From contig NZ_JAPEPW010000003.1 in the NCBI RefSeq assembly GCF_026339955.1, positions 620,001 through 684,000 on the forward strand: 64,000 nucleotides of DNA. The letters are read 5' to 3'. This document shows, piece after piece, positions 42,261 through 49,673 of the stretch. Below the pieces are notes generated by a model, which saw nothing but the letters and a program-made list of their open reading frames with translations, had not been told where the DNA came from and made no database searches. Numbering within the stretch: position 1 is the stretch's first letter; each line of letters starts with the position of its first letter. The DNA comes from Streptomyces sp. NBC_01549 (GTDB taxonomy: Bacteria; Actinomycetota; Actinomycetes; Streptomycetales; Streptomycetaceae). Made by a program: the position numbers and the translations under genes.

Positions 42261-43088
42261 TCAGGCCGGCTCCGCCATCGAGGCCAGATACGTCAGGGCC
42301 TGCTCGCTGCGGCTCCCGGGTTCGGGCGTGCCGACGAGCAGCAGCTGCCCGGGAGCGTCGACCACGTCGAACGTCTGGTAGGTGAGCTCGATGCGGCCGA
42401 CCTCGGGGTGGACGAACACCTTGAACAACCGGGTGAGGCCCGCGACGTCGTGGTCGGCCCACAGCGACCGGAACTCCGGTGAGACCTCGCCGAGTTCGGC
42501 GACGAGGCCGGTGATGTCCGCGTCGTCCGGGAACCGTCCCGCGGTCAGGCGCAGCGCGTACACGGTGCTGCGCCGCAGCAGCTCCCAGTCGGCGAACACG
42601 GCCTTGGCCCGAGGGTGGGTGAACAGGATGCGCGGCATGTTCCGCTCGGTACCGAACGGCGACAGCAGCGCATCGGCGATCGCGTTGGTCGCGAGCACGT
42701 CGAAGGCCGGGCCGAGGACGTACGCCGCCGCCTGGGGAAAGGCTTCCAGCAGTCGCAGGAGCGACGGGTGCACCAGCTCCCGCGGGCTGTCCGGGCCCAG
42801 CCGGGGATTAAGCCCCGCCAGCCGGAACAGGTGCTCGCGCGCCTCGGGCATGAGGCGCAACGCCTGCCCGATGGCCCCGATCACCTGCGCGGAGGGATTG
42901 CGCTCGCGCCCCTGCTCGAGACGGGCGTAGTAGTCCGCGCTGACCCCGGCGAGCACGGCCACCTCCTCGCGCCGCAGTCCGCGGACGCGTCGCCCGGAGA
43001 CCCCGCCGGCCAGCCCGGCGTCGGCCGGCTCCACACGCGAGCGGCTCGCGCGAAGGAACACACCGAGCTCGTTGTCGCGTGGAGTCAT
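42261..43088 (-). CDS. XRE-family regulator with MmyB-like ligand domain
   Basis: A 275-residue regulator of the same family as 8602-9483. The helix-turn-helix includes RRVRGLRREEVAVLAGVSAD and YYARLEQGR. The ligand domain includes VLGPAFDVLATNAIADALLS and MPRILFTHPRAKAVFADWEL. I chose the ATG at complement 43088 (MTPRDNELGVFLRASRSR). Matching CCTGGGTG palindromes flank the gene on both sides, before the alpha-beta barrel gene and between the NTF2 and SDR genes. This makes it the best candidate for controlling all three. Confidence 0.9.
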   Translation of the reverse strand: MTPRDNELGVFLRASRSRVEPADAGLAGGVSGRRVRGLRREEVAVLAGVSADYYARLEQGRERNPSAQVIGAIGQALRLMPEAREHLFRLAGLNPRLGPDSPRELVHPSLLRLLEAFPQAAAYVLGPAFDVLATNAIADALLSPFGTERNMPRILFTHPRAKAVFADWELLRRSTVYALRLTAGRFPDDADITGLVAELGEVSPEFRSLWADHDVAGLTRLFKVFVHPEVGRIELTYQTFDVVDAPGQLLLVGTPEPGSRSEQALTYLASMAEPA

Positions 43089-43193
43089 GCCATCGATGCT
43101 AGCCGCGTTCGCCGGTTCGGCGATCCGGTGATTCGGGACCGTCAACAGCGTGATCACGAATGGTCTCCTGTCCGCGCCGCCGCGGCGCCTCGG

Positions 43194-43682
43194 TCACATC
43201 CCCGCAATGACATAAGGCGTGTCCAGCAGGATGTGGTGCCCCACGATCTTCCATTCGCCGTCGATCCAGCGCAGGTCGGTGTCGTAGTACCCGGACTCGA
43301 TCGGCTGCACGGTGCCCTGGGAGCCGAAGGCGCCGTCCGGCCAGCCGCTCTCGGGACGCGCGGCGGCCTGGATGCGGAAGACGATGAACTGGGCGTTCAT
43401 ACGGGCGCGGTCACCGTCGACCTCGATGATGTGGTCGGCGGTCACATGGTGGCTGGAGCCGCCCACCGGGTGCGGGACCATGTAGTGGTCCACCGCGTAT
43501 GCCACGGCCGCCCCGCCGATCAGCGGCGGCGCGACCGGCTCGTGGCTGCCGGGGCCGGTCCTGGAGAAGCTCTGCACGACGGCGTCGTCGGTGAACAGGG
43601 CGCCCTGCGCCTTGCCGTCACGCTGGTCCGTGGCCCGCACGTAGCGCGCCAGAACCTCCTGGATCCTGCGCTCATCACTCAT
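43194..43682 (-). CDS. SnoaL-like / NTF2-fold protein
   Basis: A 162-residue NTF2-like protein, MSDERRIQEVLARYVRATDQ, followed by ALFTDDAVVQSFSR, HHVTADHIIEVDGDRARMNA and SGYYDTDLRWIDGEWKIVGH. The last segment is typical of SnoaL-4 domain proteins. It is divergent from the SDR at 43881 with the XRE-type palindrome at 43772-43792 between them. A steroid-isomerase- or dehydratase-like reaction is possible but unproven. Confidence 0.85.
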   Translation of the reverse strand: MSDERRIQEVLARYVRATDQRDGKAQGALFTDDAVVQSFSRTGPGSHEPVAPPLIGGAAVAYAVDHYMVPHPVGGSSHHVTADHIIEVDGDRARMNAQFIVFRIQAAARPESGWPDGAFGSQGTVQPIESGYYDTDLRWIDGEWKIVGHHILLDTPYVIAGM

Positions 43683-43771
43683 GGCAGCCCTCTCGTATCG
43701 CAATGCGGATCCCATCCGGGCCGGCACTACCAGCCTCCGCCACTGCCTCGCGCCGAAGAAGGGTGCGCCAA

Positions 43772-43792
43772 CCTGGGTGTGCGACACCCAGG
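43772..43792. promoter_or_regulatory. 21-bp palindrome, XRE operator candidate 2
   Basis: CCTGGGTGT-N3-ACACCCAGG is a perfect palindrome midway between the divergent NTF2-fold and SDR genes. It shares its half sites with 42202-42232. Confidence 0.72.
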
Positions 43793-43880
43793 CTCATGCT
43801 CCCTTCCCCGATTCGTTCCGATGCCTTGGAGTTGACGGCGCGGCTGGCTGCCGCCAGCACATGTATCTGAAGGAGCACGC

Positions 43881-44621
43881 ATGACCACGCCAGCAGAATC
43901 GAAGACCGTACTGATCACCGGCGCCAGCAGCGGCATCGGAGAGGCCACCGCCCGCCGACTGGCCGGGCGCGGTCACCGCGTGCTCCTCGGCGCCCGGCGG
44001 ACCGAGCGCCTGGCCGACCTCGCCGAGGAGCTGCGCGCAGCCGGTGCTGCCTCGGTCGCCCATCGCGAGCTGGACGTGACCAGCCTCGACTCCGTTCGCG
44101 CCTTCGCCGCCGCCGGCGTGGAGGAGTACGGCCGCATCGATGTGCTGATCAACAACGCCGGGTTGATGCCGCTGTCACCGATCGAGGACCTGCGGATCGC
44201 CGAGTGGGAGCAGATGATCGACGTCAACCTGCGCGGTGTGCTCTACGGGATCGCCGCGGTGCTGCCTCAGATGCGGCGGCAGGCGGGCGGGCACATCGTC
44301 AACGTGTCGTCGGTGTCGGGGCACCGGGTGGACCCGACCGCCGCCGTGTACAGCGCCACCAAGTTCGCCGTGGCGGCGCTGTCCGAGGGGCTGCGGCAGG
44401 AGAGCAGGGACATCCGTGTCACCGTCGTCAGCCCCGGCTTCACACAGAGCGAGCTGACGGACCGCGGTGGCTCGGCGGAAGCCCAGGGCGCTGCCCGCGC
44501 GGCGGCCGAGCAACTGGCGATCCCCGCCTCTGCCATCGCTGAGGCCATCGCCTTCGCCATCCACCAGCCGGCGAACGTCGACGTCAACGAACTGATCGTG
44601 CGCCCCACGGCACAGGGCTGA
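43881..44621 (+). CDS. Short-chain dehydrogenase/reductase
   Basis: A 246-residue SDR of the YdfG/serine-dehydrogenase-like group: TVLITGASSGIGEATARRLA, LLGARRTERL (NADP-type Arg pair), VLINNAGLMPLSPIEDL, Ser in NVSSVSG and YSATK. The C-terminal NVDVNELIVRPTAQ is typical of this subgroup. It begins with GAAGGAG-like bases and ATG at 43881, 88 bp after the shared palindrome. It is probably induced together with the divergent NTF2-fold gene. Confidence 0.93.
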   Translation: MTTPAESKTVLITGASSGIGEATARRLAGRGHRVLLGARRTERLADLAEELRAAGAASVAHRELDVTSLDSVRAFAAAGVEEYGRIDVLINNAGLMPLSPIEDLRIAEWEQMIDVNLRGVLYGIAAVLPQMRRQAGGHIVNVSSVSGHRVDPTAAVYSATKFAVAALSEGLRQESRDIRVTVVSPGFTQSELTDRGGSAEAQGAARAAAEQLAIPASAIAEAIAFAIHQPANVDVNELIVRPTAQG

Positions 44622-44660
44622 CGACCGAGGCCTTACCAGCCCACCCCCGGCCGCCGGAGT

Positions 44661-45485
44661 TCAGCGGCAGGGAACGACGGTGGCCCCCTTTCGAAGCAGC
44701 TCCCCGGTCCGGCACATGCTGTGCCGGTGCCTCAACTCGCCGACTCTGGTGCGGAGTTGACCGGAGTTGTATTCCGATCCGCGGTCGCTGTGGATCACGC
44801 ATCCCGGTTCCAGGCGGCCCAGCACGGCGGCCGTCGAGGGCGTCGACGACGAGTTCGGCGCGGTGGTGGTCGGCCATCGAGTAGCCGATGACTTCGCGCG
44901 TGGCCAGGTCCAGCCAGGAGGCGAGGTAGAGCCAGTCCTCGGCGGTGGGGAGGTAGGTGATGTCCCCGACGATCTTCGTGCCGGGTCGGTGAAGTCCTGG
45001 CCGATCAGGTCCAGCGACGGGACCGCCAAGGCGCTGGCCTTGGTCAGGCTGCGGCGTCCGGTGCGCCGGCTGTGCCCGGCGACTCGCCCATCGGCGCGGG
45101 AAGTTCGGCGACTACCGAGGTTCGTGACATTCGTGAGGCTTGCTACTTTCTGTTCCAGCGCGGTGTTCGTGTTCTTCAGCTGCTGGTTTTCCAGCTCCAG
45201 GACCTGGACGATCCGGGCCAGGAGCTGGGCCTGGGAGCGCAGGTCGTCGCGTTCGGCACGGACGCGCGCCAGGGCCTCTTGCTGCTTGCGACCTCGGGTC
45301 CGCGCGGCTTCGGAGACCGGTTCGGGAATGTGGCCGCGGGCCTTGACCAGCGCGTAGAACAGATCCTTGAGGCCGGTGTGCTTGTGGGTGAGCTTGTTGC
45401 GCCGCAGCCCCACCTCGACGGCGAGGGAGACGATGGTCAGCTTGCCGTCGGAGTGCAGCGGGGCACCGATCAGCAGGCGCACCAT
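44661..45485 (-). pseudogene. IS3-type transposase remnant joined to coiled-coil ORF
   Basis: From an ATG at complement 45485 the frame encodes a 120-residue helical protein: MVRLLIGAPLHSDGKLTIVS, VGLRRNKLTHKHTGLKDLFY, and a coiled coil QLLARIVQVLELENQQLKNT. It then runs into pieces of an IS3 OrfB in two frames: GDITYLPTAEDWLYLASWLD with MADHHRAELVVDALD, and VIHSDRGSEYNSGQLRTRV. The rve domain is incomplete, with frameshifts near 44880 and 44990. The accessory ORF resembles Tn554 TnpC-type (DUF6262) proteins. Confidence 0.6.
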
Positions 45486-45679
45486 GGCGTCGGCGCTGCT
45501 CTCCTCTCGGAGATCGCGCTCGGGTCGGCAAACTGAGTTTTGGGGCTGCGGCCTCGCACGGACATTCACCCCCATCGATCACTCGGCAGTGTCCGCTGCC
45601 GCGCCCTGCCTCCCGGCACAAGGCCGTGCAGGCCGGTGCGGTCCTGCCCGGCAAGTACGCAGTACAGAAGGAGAACGTG

Positions 45680-46897
45680 GTGAACAGCAACAGCCACCAG
45701 GACGAGATCGGCGCGCCGTCCGTGGAGGACATCAGGGCCGGACTCGTCGGCCAAGCCGTCGCATTGCGGCCGCTGCTGCGCGGCCAGGCGGCCCGCGGCG
45801 AGTCGGACCGCGTGCTGCCGGTCGAGGTCGTCGACGCGCTGGCCGATGCGGGCGTCTTCCGGCTGCTGACCCCCAGGCGGTACGGCGGTCACGAGACCGA
45901 CCTGCGGACCCTGACCGAAGTGTCCGAGGCCCTCGGGGAGGGTGACGGCTCGACGGCCTGGGTCGGGATGATCATTGCGGTCACGAACTGGCTGGCATGC
46001 CTCTTCCCGGACAAGGCGCAGGAGGAGGTCTTCGGAGCCGATCCGGATGCCCGCGTGACCGGTGTGGCGGCGCCGACAGGCGTCGGGGACCGGGTGCCGG
46101 AGGGCTGGCGCGTCAATGGCAGGTGGTCGTACAACTCCGGTGCCCCGTACGCCACTTGGGCCGCCGTCGGCGCCCTGTTGAAGGACGAGAACGGCGCGGT
46201 CGTGGACCAGGCTCTCGTCCTGGTCCACGCCTCCCAGCTGACCGTCGAGGACACCTGGCACACCGCGGGCATGAGGGCGACGGCCAGCAACACCCTGATC
46301 GCCGAGGACGTGTTCGTCCCCGAGCACCGCGTGCTGTCGGTCCCCGCGGCCGCGGAGGGTGTCTATCCCCGCGAGTCCCGTGACGAGACGCTGTACGACT
46401 CGACGTTCGGACCGATGCTGTTGCTGTGCCTGGTCGGGCCGCTGCTCGGTCTGGGTGCCGCCGCCATGCACGTGGCGGTGGAGCAGGCCGCCGCGAAGCC
46501 GCTGTCGTTCACCGTCCACCCCAGGCAGGCCGACTCGGTCGGTGTGCAGATGCAGGTGGCGGAGGCCGCGCTGAAGCTGGAGACGGCCCGCCTGCACACC
46601 TACCGGGCCGTCGACGAGGTCGACCGGGCCGCCGCCTCCGGCAGCCCCCTGGACTACGCCGCACGCGCGCGCATCAGGGCCCGGGCCGGCTTCGCCGCAC
46701 AGCACGTGCTCGATGCGATCAGCACCCTCCTGAACGTGCACGGCGCTTCCTCGTTCGCCGACGCGGGTCTCCTCCAGCGCATCTGGCGGGACGCCAACGT
46801 CGCCGCCCGTCACGCCGGCCTGGTCCCGGCAGTCGGCCTGGAGGTCTACGGCAAGTCCCTCCTCGGCATCAGCGAACAGGTGAGCCTGATGGTCTGA
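45680..46897 (+). CDS. Acyl-CoA dehydrogenase-like flavin monooxygenase, copy 2
   Basis: A 405-residue flavoprotein of the acyl-CoA dehydrogenase fold. An N-terminal helical domain (ALRPLLRGQAARGESDRVLP, ADAGVFRLLTPRRYGGHETD) is followed by a middle beta domain (RVTGVAAPTGVGDRVPEGWR, GRWSYNSGAPYATWAAVGAL) and a C-terminal four-helix domain (LQRIWRDANVAARHAGLVPA). The pattern fits group D two-component monooxygenases such as HsaA or DszC rather than true dehydrogenases, so a reductase partner elsewhere is expected. GTG at 45680 is preceded by AAGGAG. It is followed by a TetR gene, as in copy 1. Confidence 0.88.
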   Translation: MNSNSHQDEIGAPSVEDIRAGLVGQAVALRPLLRGQAARGESDRVLPVEVVDALADAGVFRLLTPRRYGGHETDLRTLTEVSEALGEGDGSTAWVGMIIAVTNWLACLFPDKAQEEVFGADPDARVTGVAAPTGVGDRVPEGWRVNGRWSYNSGAPYATWAAVGALLKDENGAVVDQALVLVHASQLTVEDTWHTAGMRATASNTLIAEDVFVPEHRVLSVPAAAEGVYPRESRDETLYDSTFGPMLLLCLVGPLLGLGAAAMHVAVEQAAAKPLSFTVHPRQADSVGVQMQVAEAALKLETARLHTYRAVDEVDRAAASGSPLDYAARARIRARAGFAAQHVLDAISTLLNVHGASSFADAGLLQRIWRDANVAARHAGLVPAVGLEVYGKSLLGISEQVSLMV

Positions 46898-47034
46898 CCC
46901 GCCCCCGGCCACACCGTACGGCTTTCTCGGAGCGCGCCGTACGGTGTCGGCAGGCCGCCTCCACCCCCGGCGTCCCAGGCATCCCCGGTGACCTGCATGG
47001 AACACGCTGCCGTCCGGTTCCCTAGGATGCCGGT

Positions 47035-47664
47035 ATGCCTTCCACAACCCGACGTCCCTCGCAGGCGGCCGACCGGCGAGCCGCGCTGGAGAAGCGGATC
47101 CAGTCCGTGATCGGGGAGTGTCTGCGGGATGGTGTGACCTACACCGAGCTGAGCGTGGAGCAGATCGCACAGGCCGCGGGGATCTCCCGTTCGACGTTCT
47201 ACCTGTACTTCCGTGACAAGGTCGACGTGCTGCTCCGGCTGAGCGTCTCTCTCAAGGAGGAGAGCTACGCGATCGGGGCGTCGTGGCGGCCCACCGGCCC
47301 CGACGGGGGCGTCGACGGACTCGCCCGTACCTACGAGCTGATCCTGCGGCACTACCGCGAACATGCGGCCCTGCTCGCGGCGATCAACGAGGTGGCCGCA
47401 TACGACCCGGCGGTCCGCGAGGCGTGGACGGCTGACCAGGACCGTTTTATCGACAACCTCGTGACGGTGCTGAAAGAGGAGCAGCGGGCCGGCCGTACTC
47501 CCGCGGACATCGACCCCGAACTCGCGGCCAAGGTGATCGTCCAGGGAGGCGGTCAGGTCCTCGCACAGCAGGTGTCCGACGGCGACGGCAGCGAGGACGC
47601 CCTTGTCGCCCGTGAGCTGGCCCGCGGCTACTGGTACGGCGTGTACCGCCGCCCGTCGGCCTGA
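47035..47664 (+). CDS. TetR-family regulator, copy 2
   Basis: A 209-residue TetR protein with TYTELSVEQIAQAAGISRST, FYLYFRDKVDVLLRL and RAGRTPADIDPELAAKVIVQ. It is strongly similar to 39929-40570 along its full length. It is 137 bp after the flavoprotein gene, co-directional, and probably regulates it. I saw no clear operator palindrome in the 137-bp spacer. Confidence 0.92.
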   Translation: MPSTTRRPSQAADRRAALEKRIQSVIGECLRDGVTYTELSVEQIAQAAGISRSTFYLYFRDKVDVLLRLSVSLKEESYAIGASWRPTGPDGGVDGLARTYELILRHYREHAALLAAINEVAAYDPAVREAWTADQDRFIDNLVTVLKEEQRAGRTPADIDPELAAKVIVQGGGQVLAQQVSDGDGSEDALVARELARGYWYGVYRRPSA

Positions 47665-47681
47665 CGCCGACGGAACGGGCC

Positions 47682-48145
47682 TCACCGGATGGCGTCGGTC
47701 GCGTACTCCCACAGCCGGTCCGCTGCCTGCGGGTCGAGGGCGTGAGTGGCCACGCCGCCGGGCTGGTCGTCGTCGCTGACGACGCGAGCCTCCTGGTTGT
47801 CCTCGAAGTACCGGCCGGTCACACCGTCCAGGAGTGGTGACGCGGCCAGCAGCACGGAGGTCGCGGCTCCCTGGGCGGGAGTCTTGTAGTGCGGTAGCGG
47901 GGTCAGGTTTCCCTCGCTGTCCATCACGCCGAACGCGCGCATGGTGTCGTCGTCGAGGTGGCGCTGGAGGTTGGTGAGGATGTACCCGGGGTTGAGCGCG
48001 TTAACCGTGATTCCGTCGTCGGCCCAGCGTCGGGCACCGCCCACGGTGAAGAGGACCTCGGCGGACTTGGACTGCCCGTAAGCCGCCCAGGGCTCGTAGG
48101 CGCGCTGTTCGAAGTGAGGGTCGTCGAAGTCGAAGGCAGCCCTCC
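47682..48145 (-). pseudogene. SDR C-terminal half, 5' part deleted
   Basis: The minus strand encodes DFDDPHFEQRAYEPWAAYGQ, SKSAEVLFTVGGARRWADDG, ITVNALNPGYILTNLQRHL and ends LDPQAADRLWEYATDAIR. This is the second half of an SDR of the retinol-dehydrogenase-like group, including the active-site YGQSK. The coenzyme-binding half is missing. Its place is taken, at about 48145, by a truncated LuxR regulator on the other strand. Confidence 0.8.
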
Positions 48146-48848
48146 GCACCTGGTGGAAGTCCTGGAAGACACCGAGGAGGTCACCGCACGCTATGCGCAT
48201 CTCCTCAAGGGCAGCACCCAAGAAGTACTACACCTGGCCAAGCCGCCCTACGTGACCGGGCCCGCGGGCGCCTCCAGTCATGGGGACGCCGCACAGCCGG
48301 AGTTCCGCGAGGGAATACGGCTGCGGTCGGTCTACGACACCGAAGGCTTCACAGACACGGTGTCACTGGAGACGGCGCTGCGGGGCAGCGCCAGAGGCGG
48401 CGAATTCCGGCTCAGCTCCCGACTTCCCGTCAAACTGGTCCTGTTCGACCGGACCGCCGCCCTCTTGCCCCTGCACGACGACCGCCCCTCGGCAGGGTCC
48501 CTCGAGGTCCGCTCACCTGCCCTCATCGACGCACTCGCCGCGCTGTTCGAGGCCATCTGGAAGCACGCGGTGCCGGTGTCACTGGAAAGTCGGCAGGACT
48601 GGCCCGCCCCCCGCCAGACCCGGGAGACGACGCGGATCGACGAACGAACCCAGGCGATCCTCGACCTCATGGCGACCGGGATGAAGGACGACGCCATCGC
48701 CCGGGTACTCAACATCAGCCGCCGCACCGTGCAGAAGCACGTGAGCGAGGCCGGCAGCGCACTGGGCGCCAGAACACGCTTCCAGATCGCCCTCCGCGCA
48801 GCCGAACGAGGCTGGCTGCCACTGGAAGCACCGAACTCGAACGACTAA
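48145..48848 (+). pseudogene. LuxR-type regulator (TrmB-like), 5' part deleted
   Basis: The plus strand encodes LVEVLEDTEEVTARYAHLLK, EFRLSSRLPVKLVLFDRTAA and a C-terminal helix-turn-helix TQAILDLMATGMKDDAIARV, LNISRRTVQKHVSEAGSALG. This is the actinomycete TrmB/LuxR type. The N-terminal winged helix is absent, replaced by antisense of the SDR remnant. The frame happens to remain open upstream, but that part is not homologous. Confidence 0.75.
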
Positions 48849-49673
48849 TGGCGGGAACCAGACGACGCCCAGATGGGAGCACTCCGCCTTCCCGTGTGCA
48901 CCGTGATGTGGCCCTTGTTCCGGGGCGGGCGAGTGGGCAGGACCAAGGCGGATCCGCTGACGCCGCTGCGCCAGCTCGGTGTTCCACAGCGGCAGCAGGG
49001 ACCACGAAGCCACGGCGGCGTGGCCGGCTCTTCACGATCACATCGCCACCGAGGACGGGTTGGAGCGGCGTGGGTGCGCTTGTAGCGGCCGGGCATGGTG
49101 CCGTCGGGCGTCCTTCAGGATGTCGTTGACCACCAGATCCTCGAGAAGCCGTCCGCACTCGGCGGGCGTTCACTGCACGGCCTCGTTCAATCCGTTCTCA
49201 CTATCCGACTCAACACCGCAAATTGAGGCTCGAAACAGCTGGCCGAACTCTCCCTGAATCAACTTGATGTTGTTATCGAAGGAAGACGAAAACGCCCGGG
49301 TGGAGCGGACTCCGGAACTGCGAGAGAGCGATTTCATTCTGCCGCCCACCCACCTTGTCCGGCAAGGGCGAACCGCGCGGCATATGTGATCCTGCGCAAG
49401 TGAGAAGCCGGTCGGCGGCTCGGTCCACGAAATTTCGCCATGGCGTGTTGAACGGGGTGCGGTGGGGCGCGGGCCACGGGCCGGGCCAGACGCTCGACTT
49501 CACCGCACCGAACATCGGTGGGTTCGTCTCGATCGGGTCGACGACGACATATGCGCGCAACAATCCAGGGGTTGACAGGCCGCCAATCGGCATCGGCTAA
49601 TTGATCGCCCGCACTTCATGCGAATTCGCTTTCCGTCGGCCCGCGTTGAGGGCCCAGTCATGATTGGCGACTT
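48849..49673. other. Intergenic region without a recognisable gene
   Basis: About 825 bp before the S53 peptidase gene. Frames on both strands (for example 48715-49173 minus, 49355-49600 plus) show no family motif. GC content is lower around 49180-49620, which may reflect the peptidase promoter region. I saw no clear operator. Confidence 0.5.

Noticed and set aside
45566..47170. 534-codon minus-strand open frame
   Set aside because: Antisense of the acyl-CoA-dehydrogenase-like gene and the start of the TetR gene; composition typical of a shadow.
49020..49180. Short minus-strand frame resembling a gene end
   Set aside because: No start, ribosome site or recognisable motif; overlapping frames are equally open.
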